This document shows, piece after piece, positions 53,836 through 64,000 of a stretch of DNA of 64,000 nucleotides (position 1 is the stretch's first letter; the number at the start of each line of letters is the position of its first letter). Under the pieces are notes generated by a model. It had not been told where the DNA came from. It ran no database searches and worked only from the letters and a program-made list of their open reading frames with translations. The DNA is taken from contig NZ_JAFMPS010000009.1 of NCBI RefSeq assembly GCF_020667895.1, positions 45,484-109,483 on the forward strand, written 5' to 3'. The stretch is from Alcanivorax sp. 1008 (GTDB lineage Bacteria; Pseudomonadota; Gammaproteobacteria; Pseudomonadales; Alcanivoracaceae). The position numbers and the translations under genes are program-made.

Positions 53836-54474
53836 CTACTGTGTTGGGGCCACTCCGGACAACAGGTCACTGATCAGGGCTATTCGGCCATTCTCCTGGC
53901 GGGGGGTGCGCTGACGTTCAGCGCGGATGATCGCGGCCATATCGGCCAGCGCCCGCTCAAAGTCATCATTGACCACCAGATAGTCATATTCGCCGTAGTG
54001 GCTGATCTCGTCACGTGCGCCGGCAAGGCGCTGGGCGATAACCTGCTCCCCGTCCTGACCGCGAGCACGTAGCCGCTCAGCCAGCACCGGCAGGGAAGGG
54101 GGCAAGATGAAAATACTGACAGTCTCCGGCACCAACCGGCGGATCTGCTGGGCGCCTTGCCAGTCGATTTCAAGGATCACGTCCATGCCGCTCTTGAGGG
54201 TCATGCTGACCCAGTCAGCTGAGGTGCCGTACAGGTTGCCGAATACCTCTGCGTGCTCAAGAAAGCGGCCCTGCTCCACCAGCCGGACAAAGCTGCCACG
54301 ATCGGTAAAGTGATAGTTTACCCCGTCAGTCTCGCCGGGCCGGATCGGCCGGGTGGTGTGTGAGATAGACAGGCAAAGGGTGGAGGACTGCTCCAGCAAC
54401 TTGGCCAGCAGGCTGGTTTTGCCGGCACCAGAGGGTGCCGAAACGATATACAGGGTGCCTTTGATGATGGTCAT
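53836..54474 (-). CDS. gmk: Guanylate kinase
   Basis: Phosphorylates GMP to GDP with ATP. The 212-residue protein has the P-loop SAPSGAGKTSL at residues 13-23, the GMP-binding SHTTRPIRPGE and VNYHF segments, and LEIDWQGAQQIR. It follows yicC by three bases and precedes rpoZ by 27. Confidence 0.96.
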   Translation of the reverse strand: MTIIKGTLYIVSAPSGAGKTSLLAKLLEQSSTLCLSISHTTRPIRPGETDGVNYHFTDRGSFVRLVEQGRFLEHAEVFGNLYGTSADWVSMTLKSGMDVILEIDWQGAQQIRRLVPETVSIFILPPSLPVLAERLRARGQDGEQVIAQRLAGARDEISHYGEYDYLVVNDDFERALADMAAIIRAERQRTPRQENGRIALISDLLSGVAPTQ

Positions 54475-54477
54475 GGG

Positions 54478-55341
54478 CTACTCGATGTTCTGTACCTGCT
54501 CACGCATTTGCTCAATAAGTACCTTGAGTTCAATGGCGGCCTGAGTGGTTTCGGTATCAACGGATTTGGAGCCCAGTGTATTGGCTTCGCGATTCAGTTC
54601 CTGCATCAGGAAGTCCAGCCGGCGGCCAATCTGGCCTCCGTCCTGCAACGAGCGGCGCACTTCTCCGACATGGCTAAGGAGTCGGTCCAGCTCCTCGGCG
54701 ACATCCATCTTCTGGGCGAGGATAACGATTTCTTGCTCCAGGCGCTGTGCATCCGGGCTGGCAATAACTTCTTCGACGCGCTTTTTGAGCTTATCGCGCA
54801 GGTTGTCGAGGATCGCCGGGAGAGCGGTGCGGACTCGCTCAACCTGCACCACAACTGCGGCCAGCCGCTCGTTGATCAGGCTGGCGAGAGTTTCACCCTC
54901 GCGGGCTCGGGCTTCCGCTAGCGCTCTCAGGCCATCATCCAATAACGTCAGCGCAGTTTTGCTATGTCCGGACAGGTCCGTTTCCATGCCCTGCATAACC
55001 CCGGGAAAGCGCAGAATGGAGGTTATATCCACCGGAGCAGGGTGGCGCATGATATCGCCAACCTTGCGGGCGGCGCTGGCAAGCTGCTGCACCAAGGCTT
55101 CATTCAGGGTCAGCTCACCTTCGCCGCCCTTTAGCTGATAGCGCAGGCCTACCTCAAGCTTGCCCCTTCCCAGCGCCTTGCGGCACTGCTCGCGCAATGG
55201 CCCCTCAATGTCGCGGAAAGCTTCCGGAAGCCGCGGGCTAACCTCCAGATAGCGGTGATTGACCGATTTCAGTTCCCAGATCAGAGTGACGTCATCAAGC
55301 TGTTTCTCGACCCGGGCAAAGGCGGTCATGCTGTAAATCAT
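54478..55341 (-). CDS. yicC: YicC-family endoribonuclease
   Basis: A 287-residue protein of the YicC/YloC family, recently described as endoribonucleases acting on small RNAs. Landmarks are MIYSMTAFARVE at the start, LKSVNHRYLEVSPRLPEAFR near 25-45 and a C-terminal DUF1732 part, GRRLDFLMQELNREANTLGSKS. The frame is open for 43 more codons upstream, but those overlap the divergent rph control region. It faces rph, 128 bases away, the classical yicC-rph divergent pair. Confidence 0.94.
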   Translation of the reverse strand: MIYSMTAFARVEKQLDDVTLIWELKSVNHRYLEVSPRLPEAFRDIEGPLREQCRKALGRGKLEVGLRYQLKGGEGELTLNEALVQQLASAARKVGDIMRHPAPVDITSILRFPGVMQGMETDLSGHSKTALTLLDDGLRALAEARAREGETLASLINERLAAVVVQVERVRTALPAILDNLRDKLKKRVEEVIASPDAQRLEQEIVILAQKMDVAEELDRLLSHVGEVRRSLQDGGQIGRRLDFLMQELNREANTLGSKSVDTETTQAAIELKVLIEQMREQVQNIE

Positions 55342-55469
55342 GGCGGGTCCCTGATTGTGCAAAGCGGCGATTCTAACAGCTCCGCAGGAATGCTGTACGT
55401 TTTCACCACCCCGAAGCCGGCCCATGTGGTCTACAATAGCGCCCCGCCCATCGACCCAGGACAGATTCA

Positions 55470-56186
55470 ATGCGCCCTTCCGGCCGACAGCCTGATCAGC
55501 TTCGCGAGATCCGTTTCACCCGTCAGTACACCCGTTATGCCGAAGGCAGCGTGCTGGTGGAGTTCGGTAACACCAAGGTGCTGTGTACCGCCTCTGTGGA
55601 GGAGAACGTGCCGCGTTTTCTCAAGGGCAAGGGACGCGGCTGGGTGACCGCAGAGTACGGCATGCTGCCGCGCAGTACCCATACCCGCAATCAGCGCGAG
55701 GCCAGTCGCGGTCAGCAGGGCGGTCGGACACTGGAAATCCAGCGCCTGATCGGTCGCTCGTTGCGCGCCTCCGTGGATCTGAGCAAGCTTGGCGAAAACA
55801 CCATTACCCTCGACTGCGATGTGCTGCAGGCCGACGGAGGCACCCGCACAGCCTCTATATCCGGAGCCTGCGTTGCCATGGTGGATGCGTTGAGTCATCT
55901 ATTGGAGAAAAAGCGCATCAAGGATGACCCACTACAGTCGCTGGTGGCGTCCGTATCCGTTGGCATGTACAAGGGAGTGGCAGTGCTGGATCTGGATTAC
56001 GATGAAGACTCCAACGCCGAGACGGATATGAATGTGGTGATGAACCAGCACGGCGGATTTATTGAGGTGCAGGGCACTGCCGAGGGAGCTCCCTTTACCC
56101 GTGATCAGCAGAACAGCATGCTGGCGCTGGCGGAACATGGCATCGCTGAAATTGTCACAAAGCAACAACAGGTATTGGGCTGGTAA
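55470..56186 (+). CDS. rph: Ribonuclease PH
   Basis: A phosphorolytic 3'-5' exoribonuclease that trims tRNA precursors. The 238-residue protein carries [20 protein letters not shown] at the start, [22 protein letters not shown], and [17 protein letters not shown] with the catalytic aspartates. No frameshift is present, unlike E. coli K-12. It is followed directly by pyrE. Confidence 0.97.
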   Translation: MRPSGRQPDQLREIRFTRQYTRYAEGSVLVEFGNTKVLCTASVEENVPRFLKGKGRGWVTAEYGMLPRSTHTRNQREASRGQQGGRTLEIQRLIGRSLRASVDLSKLGENTITLDCDVLQADGGTRTASISGACVAMVDALSHLLEKKRIKDDPLQSLVASVSVGMYKGVAVLDLDYDEDSNAETDMNVVMNQHGGFIEVQGTAEGAPFTRDQQNSMLALAEHGIAEIVTKQQQVLGW

Positions 56187-56189
56187 TTG

Positions 56190-56831
56190 ATGGAAGCCTA
56201 CAAAACACAGTTCATTGAGTTTGCCATGGCCCGTGGGGCCCTGAAGTTTGGTGAGTTCACCTTGAAATCCGGGCGCCAGAGCCCCTATTTCTTCAATGCC
56301 GGCACCTTCAACACTGGTGCGGCATTGGCGGCATTGGGGCGTTACTACGCGGATGCCATTGTTGCCAGTGGTTTGCAGTTCGATATGCTGTTTGGGCCGG
56401 CATATAAGGGAATTCCTCTGGTGGCGGCAGTTGCGGTGGCGCTGGCTGAGCATCATGGCCGTGATTTGCCATGGGCCTTCAATCGCAAGGAAGCCAAGGA
56501 TCATGGAGAGGGTGGCTGGCTGGTTGGTGCGCCCCTCACCGGGCGGGTTCTGGTAATCGATGATGTGATTACCGCAGGCACGGCAATTCGCGAGGTGGCG
56601 GCAATGTTTACCAGAACCGAGGCGCAGATGGCTGCAGTGCTGGTGGCATTGGATCGTCAGGAAAAGGGCCAGGGAGCGTTATCGGCAATTCAGGAAGTTG
56701 AACAGGTTCTCGGTGTGCCGGTCCATAGTATTGTCGGCCTTGCCGATATCATCCAGTATCTGGCTGACCAGCCCTCTCAGGAGCAGCAGTTGGTGCAGAT
56801 GCAGGATTACCGTCGTCAGTATGGCGTTTGA
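56190..56831 (+). CDS. pyrE: Orotate phosphoribosyltransferase
   Basis: Joins orotate and PRPP to give OMP in pyrimidine synthesis. The 213-residue protein has [19 protein letters not shown] near the N-terminus, the [11 protein letters not shown] loop, [13 protein letters not shown] (flexible catalytic loop) and the PRPP-binding [17 protein letters not shown] at 56187 is an in-frame alternative directly at the rph stop. In Pseudomonas crc lies between the rph region and pyrE; it is absent here. Confidence 0.96.
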   Translation: MEAYKTQFIEFAMARGALKFGEFTLKSGRQSPYFFNAGTFNTGAALAALGRYYADAIVASGLQFDMLFGPAYKGIPLVAAVAVALAEHHGRDLPWAFNRKEAKDHGEGGWLVGAPLTGRVLVIDDVITAGTAIREVAAMFTRTEAQMAAVLVALDRQEKGQGALSAIQEVEQVLGVPVHSIVGLADIIQYLADQPSQEQQLVQMQDYRRQYGV

Positions 56832-56833
56832 TT

Positions 56834-57463
56834 ATGCGAAATAGCCTTGCAGCATTTTTGATGTTAGTTGTTTTGTTGCCTTCGGCGGCAAGTGTTCACG
56901 CGGGTCCGCCGGGTCTTGGCGCAGATGCTGATGCCCTGCCCCCGGGCGCGTTGTATCGATTCCGCGCCGCCGACGGCAACCTGATGATCAGCAGTGTTTT
57001 GCCGGAGCAGGCCATTCAGAGCGGCTACGAGGTGATTGATAATCGAGGCCGGGTGCTAAAGGTGGTTGATGCGGCAATCCCGGAGGAAGAGCGCCTCAAG
57101 ATGCGTCAGGAGATGCGCATCCGTCATCAGGATGCTCAGTTACGCCGTCTGTACCCCACTCCAGAGGATGCGGAGCGTGCCAGAGACAGGCAAACGTCCT
57201 CGTTTCGGCTAGGCATTGATTACGCCCGGGGGATTATCGGCCAGCTCGATAGTAAGCTCGCCGAGGAGGTGGCCAAGGCCGCAGCCGCAGAGCGTGCGGG
57301 AAAGCCAGTGCCGGAAGTGGTGCAGGGGAATATTGATTTATACACCCGGCAAATCCGCGAGCAGGAAGAAAAGATCGCCGAGTTTGAGCAGGATATTATC
57401 GCTGTAGGTGAAGACTTTGCCCCGATCATTAGTCGTCTCAAGGCAATAGAGGACAGCAAGTAA
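56834..57463 (+). CDS. Secreted DUF4124-like protein with a coiled-coil tail
   Basis: A 209-residue protein with a signal peptide (MRNSLAAFLMLVVLLPSAASVHA). The mature N-terminus, LYRFRAADGNLMISSVLPEQAIQSGYEVID, has the short beta pattern of DUF4124-type domains, followed by RGRVLKVVDAAIPEEE and a long charged helical region (about 80-205) that looks coiled-coil. Probably periplasmic; function unknown. It overlaps pyrE only at the regulatory bases, its ATG lying three bases after the pyrE stop. It converges with slmA. Confidence 0.82.
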   Translation: MRNSLAAFLMLVVLLPSAASVHAGPPGLGADADALPPGALYRFRAADGNLMISSVLPEQAIQSGYEVIDNRGRVLKVVDAAIPEEERLKMRQEMRIRHQDAQLRRLYPTPEDAERARDRQTSSFRLGIDYARGIIGQLDSKLAEEVAKAAAAERAGKPVPEVVQGNIDLYTRQIREQEEKIAEFEQDIIAVGEDFAPIISRLKAIEDSK

Positions 57464-57476
57464 GTGCGGCTGTCCG

Positions 57477-58067
57477 TTACTGCCGGAAAATGATTGCCTG
57501 CAGTAGCCCCCACTGGTCATTCCAGTCCCGTGTTGGGGTATCACGGAAGCCCGAACGAACGAATTGGGCGATACGGCCCTCCACCGCTGCCAGCAGCAGG
57601 TTGGCAGTGATAGTGGGGGTGGCATGGGTGCGTAGGCCCTGCTTCAACTCTGCGTCCCGCAGTACTTGCTTGAGCTGGCTTTCCACCCGGCTGTAGAACT
57701 GTTCGATGCGCTGGCGCAGGCGATCATTTTCACCGGTCAGTGCATCGCCGGTTAGTAGCCGGGTGATGCCCGGGTTGCCTTCGGTAAAGGCCAGCAGTAA
57801 TTGCAGCATCTGCCTCACCTGAGATAGCGCATCAGGGGTTTCCTGAATGATCCGGTTAATGCGCGAGAAGATGCTGTCTTCAATAAAGCCGATCAGCCCC
57901 TCGAACATCTTGGCCTTGCTTGGAAAGTGCCGGTAAAGCGCGGCTTCCGACACACCTACTTCCCGGGCCAGGCCGGCGGTGGTGATGCGCCCGCCTGGGG
58001 TGGCCTCCAGCATGTGGGCCAAGGCCTGCAGAATCTGTTCCTTGCGAGAGGGTGCCTGCTCATTCAT
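57477..58067 (-). CDS. slmA: Nucleoid occlusion factor SlmA
   Basis: A 196-residue TetR-fold protein that binds chromosomal sites and blocks FtsZ assembly over the nucleoid. Features are RKEQILQALAHMLEATPGGRITTAGLAREVGVSEAALYRHFPSKAKMFEGLI-type N-terminal half with the helix-turn-helix, and IEDSIFSRINRI, both close to E. coli SlmA. It is followed upstream by argB, the conserved dut-slmA-pyrE neighbourhood of gammaproteobacteria. Confidence 0.94.
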   Translation of the reverse strand: MNEQAPSRKEQILQALAHMLEATPGGRITTAGLAREVGVSEAALYRHFPSKAKMFEGLIGFIEDSIFSRINRIIQETPDALSQVRQMLQLLLAFTEGNPGITRLLTGDALTGENDRLRQRIEQFYSRVESQLKQVLRDAELKQGLRTHATPTITANLLLAAVEGRIAQFVRSGFRDTPTRDWNDQWGLLQAIIFRQ

Positions 58068-58077
58068 CGGGCTTTAC

Positions 58078-61483
<3,406 letters not shown>

Positions 61484-61520
61484 CTAATGATCCCCCTTCA
61501 AACCAATTTCCAGCGTCTGC

Positions 61521-61973
61521 TTAACGCCGGCCGCTGTGGCCAAATCCACCAGCCCCTCTTTCGCTAGCGGAGAAGCTTTCAACTTGACGTAGAGATACTT
61601 GTTGTACCGGCACGATCACCAGCTGGGCAATACGGTCTCCCGGCTCAATGGTGAATGGCTGCTCGCTACGGTTCCAGCAAGACACCATCAGTTCGCCCTG
61701 ATAATCAGCATCGATCAGGCCGACCAGATTGCCAAGCACGATGCCATGTTTATGGCCCAGGCCGGAGCGTGGCAAGATCATGCCCGCGTAGCCTGCGTCT
61801 TCAATATAAATTGCCATGCCAGTGGGTAGTAGCCGAGTCTCGCCGGCTGCCAACACGGTTGTTTCCTGAACCATGGCGCGCAGGTCAAGGCCGGCGGAGC
61901 CATCGGTAGCATGGGCAGGCAATGGAAATTCGTGACCTAGCCGTGGATCGAGAACCCGAAACTGCAGCTCCAT
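61521..61973 (-). CDS. dut: dUTP diphosphatase
   Basis: Hydrolyses dUTP to dUMP, keeping uracil out of DNA and feeding thymidylate synthesis. The 150-residue protein has the five trimeric dUTPase motifs: [46 protein letters not shown] and the C-terminal [11 protein letters not shown] phosphate arm. It starts two bases after coaBC and belongs to the coaBC-dut-algC-argB run. Confidence 0.97.
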   Translation of the reverse strand: MELQFRVLDPRLGHEFPLPAHATDGSAGLDLRAMVQETTVLAAGETRLLPTGMAIYIEDAGYAGMILPRSGLGHKHGIVLGNLVGLIDADYQGELMVSCWNRSEQPFTIEPGDRIAQLVIVPVQQVSLRQVESFSASERGAGGFGHSGRR

Positions 61974-61975
61974 TT

Positions 61976-63196
61976 CTACTCCTGAAATTGTCGGTTGCCG
62001 GTGCTCTGGCGGATGGCGATTAACTCAATCAGTTGCTTGGCGATCTGCCTTTTCGAGGCCAAAGGCAATACCTTGTGGCCACCTGGCCAGATTACTGTGA
62101 CCGCATTATTGTCGCTGTTGAAGCCGACGTTGCTGCCGGAGACATCGTTGGTAGCGATCATGTCGAGCTTCTTGTTTTCCAGCTTGCCCTGAGCATAGCT
62201 AACCACGTCTCGAGTTTCTGCGGCGAAGCCAACGGTAAAGGGGCGCCGCTCATGGGCAGAAACAGCAGCCACGATGTCCGGATTTTTGATCAGTGTCAGA
62301 TGTACTTCTTCGGTGGACTTCTTGATCTTGTGATCGGCGGTGATCATGGGGCGATAGTCCGCTACTGCGGCGGTAGAAATAAAGATGTCACAGCCTTTAT
62401 TGACCACATCCAGACTCGCCTCATACATATCCAGAGCGCGGACCACGTCGAAGCGCTGTACACGGTTCGGAGTTGGCAGACTGACCGGGCCGGCGATCAG
62501 GGTGACTCGGGCACCGGCCTCCGCCGCTGCTTCGGCCAGAGCGAAGCCCATTTTGCCGGAACTCTTGTTGGTGATGTAGCGAACCGGGTCAATGGCTTCG
62601 CGGGTTGGGCCAGCGGTAATCACCACATGCCGACCGGTAAGCAGCTGGTGGTCAAACATGCCGGCGGCGGCCAGTGCCAGCTCTTCAGGCTCGAGCATGC
62701 GCCCTGGGCCAATATCACCACAGGCCTGACTGCCGCTGGCTGGCCCGAGCACCCGGATGGCCTTTTCCTGCAGGATCAGCAGATTGCGTTGGGTGGCCGG
62801 GTCTGCCCACATTTGCTGGTTCATGGCTGGAGCGATGGCTATCGGCGCGCCAGTGGCCAGACAGAGGGTTGATAGCAGGTCATTAGCATGGCCGTGGGCC
62901 AGCCGCGCCATAAAGTTGGCGCTGGCCGGTGCAATCAGCACCAGATCTGCCCAGCGAGCCAGCTCTATATGACCCATGCCGGCTTCGGCCTCCGGGTCCA
63001 GCAAGGTGGTATGCACCGGGTTCCCTGACAGGGCCTGCATGGTCAGAGGGGTGATGAATTCGCAGGCGCTGCTGGTCATGACCACACGCACATCCGCGCC
63101 GGCATTCTGCAGACGACGCACCAGCTCGGCACTTTTGTAGGCGGCAATGCCACCAGTCACACCCAGCAGGATGCGTTTATTGACCAGTCTTTCCAT
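61976..63196 (-). CDS. coaBC: Bifunctional phosphopantothenoylcysteine decarboxylase/synthase
   Basis: Makes phosphopantetheine for CoA. The 406-residue protein has the N-terminal flavoprotein CoaC part ([59 protein letters not shown]) and the C-terminal CoaB synthase ([38 protein letters not shown]). The open frame extends 30 codons upstream but has no family similarity there. It faces radC, the conserved arrangement. Confidence 0.96.
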   Translation of the reverse strand: MERLVNKRILLGVTGGIAAYKSAELVRRLQNAGADVRVVMTSSACEFITPLTMQALSGNPVHTTLLDPEAEAGMGHIELARWADLVLIAPASANFMARLAHGHANDLLSTLCLATGAPIAIAPAMNQQMWADPATQRNLLILQEKAIRVLGPASGSQACGDIGPGRMLEPEELALAAAGMFDHQLLTGRHVVITAGPTREAIDPVRYITNKSSGKMGFALAEAAAEAGARVTLIAGPVSLPTPNRVQRFDVVRALDMYEASLDVVNKGCDIFISTAAVADYRPMITADHKIKKSTEEVHLTLIKNPDIVAAVSAHERRPFTVGFAAETRDVVSYAQGKLENKKLDMIATNDVSGSNVGFNSDNNAVTVIWPGGHKVLPLASKRQIAKQLIELIAIRQSTGNRQFQE

Positions 63197-63374
63197 GGCG
63201 AAGTGGCGCTTTATTCTGAGGTGAAGAGGGTGCCTAGCGTACCACCACCGCCGCTGGTTGCGTAGTGACCACACACTTTGCGGCAATCTCCCAAATCAAC
63301 TGGCGGTAAAAGCTGGCAAGACGGCGTCGGTGAACGTGAAACAGTGGTCCTTTATGGCACGGAGCAGACAATAC

Positions 63375-64000
63375 ATGGCAATTAGCGACTGGCCAGCAGC
63401 GGAGCGGCCACGGGAAAAGCTCCTGCAGCGCGGCGCCGAAGTGCTCAGCGATGCCGAGTTGCTGGCAATCTTTCTGCGCACCGGGGCCCGTGGGCGCACT
63501 GCAGTGGATCTCGGCCGCGAGCTACTTGGCGCCAGCGGAGGACTACGCGGGCTGCTGGATATGCCGCTGTCAAAATTACGCAGTCAGCCGGGTCTGGGTA
63601 ATGCCAGACTGGCCCAGCTACTGGGGGCGCTGGAGCTTGGGCGCCGTTATTTGGCTGCGGAAATGGTGCGCGAGCATTCACTTACAAAACCTGATGATGC
63701 TGGTCGTTTTCTGATGGCCAAGCTGCGTCATTACCCCCATGAGGTGTTTGCCTGCCTGTTTCTGGATAACAAGCACCGGGTGCTGGCATTTGAGGAGTTG
63801 TTCCGTGGCACTATTGATGGGGCCGCCGTTTACCCTAGAGAAGTGGTCCGACGCAGTCTTGAACATAATGCGGCGGCGCTGATTTTGGCGCACAATCACC
63901 CGTCTGGCGTGGCCGAGCCCAGTGAGGCTGATCGCTCCATTACTCGCCGTCTGGTTGAGGCGTTGGGACTGGTAGATATCCGGGTGCTGGATCACCTGGT
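63375..64000 (+). CDS. radC: DNA repair protein RadC, 3' end outside the window
   Basis: The ATG at 63375 opens a frame that stays open to the window edge (208 codons). It begins [20 protein letters not shown], the RadC N-terminus, followed by a helix-hairpin-helix ([20 protein letters not shown]) and the JAB/MPN metalloprotease-like domain with [20 protein letters not shown] residues are present. The molecular role of RadC is uncertain. It faces coaBC with 178 bases between, in which I see no other gene. Confidence 0.95.
   Translation, partial: MAISDWPAAERPREKLLQRGAEVLSDAELLAIFLRTGARGRTAVDLGRELLGASGGLRGLLDMPLSKLRSQPGLGNARLAQLLGALELGRRYLAAEMVREHSLTKPDDAGRFLMAKLRHYPHEVFACLFLDNKHRVLAFEELFRGTIDGAAVYPREVVRRSLEHNAAALILAHNHPSGVAEPSEADRSITRRLVEALGLVDIRVLDHL

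Noticed and set aside
62033..62872. 279-codon plus-strand open frame inside coaBC
   Set aside because: It lies fully antisense to clearly conserved coaBC and shows no family features; a GC-rich shadow frame.

Overview
The window looks like chromosomal DNA of a free-living gammaproteobacterium related to Pseudomonadales. GC content is in the mid to upper 50s by eye. Several gene orders are those I know from Pseudomonas and its relatives: argH facing algZ-algR-hemC-hemD-hemX-hemY; rpiA facing ilvA; ygfA-6S RNA-zapA facing an UPF0149 gene and pepP; and the end series recG-oxyR, ridA-spoT-rpoZ-gmk-yicC facing rph-pyrE, then slmA-argB-algC-dut-coaBC facing radC. A marine or oil-associated genus such as Alcanivorax or a cellvibrionad would fit, but the genus cannot be fixed from sequence reading alone. 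No tRNA, rRNA, CRISPR array, insertion sequence or prophage was seen.

Layout. 0-3 kb: the start of a lipoprotein gene running off the left edge, then a lipid-anchored FAD oxidase with an SDR. 3-6.4 kb: polyamine genes speE and speA facing apart, with a DUF4112 membrane protein. 6.4-14.7 kb: slyD and argH, the AlgZ/AlgR two-component system, a small TRL-like lipoprotein and the haem genes. 14.7-22.8 kb: flavin reductase, rpiA, ilvA, a small membrane protein, ygfA, 6S RNA, zapA and its partner, UPF0149, pepP and a ubiquinone hydroxylase. 22.9-27.2 kb: a four-repeat DUF4397 lipoprotein and a ferric iron uptake pair behind a strong Fur box. 27.2-32.9 kb: a complete glycine cleavage operon (T, H and a split P protein) and an rRNA methyltransferase. 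32.9-36.7 kb: xerC, DUF484, dapF and an OmpA-family protein.

36.7-46.6 kb is the most accessory-looking part. It holds a serine beta-lactamase-like hydrolase, then a five-gene set on the minus strand (TIM-barrel isomerase, membrane fatty acid desaturase-like oxygenase, ABC permease, lipoprotein binding protein, ATPase) facing a small winged-helix regulator. Next to it lies a DesB/DesC-like desaturase pair facing a FabR/DesT-like TetR regulator, with two palindromic operators between them. I cannot assign the five-gene set to a known pathway. An uptake and oxidation system for an unidentified small molecule is the best inference and the best candidate for something undescribed.

46.6-64 kb is conserved housekeeping: RecG, OxyR, stringent response, nucleotide synthesis, RNA processing, nucleoid occlusion, arginine and CoA synthesis, sugar phosphate mutase, and the start of radC, which runs off the right edge. 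No stretch of more than about 300 bases lacks a gene. The longest gaps (280-529, 18712-18998, 42928-43141) hold respectively nothing I can name, 6S RNA, and a divergent control region.
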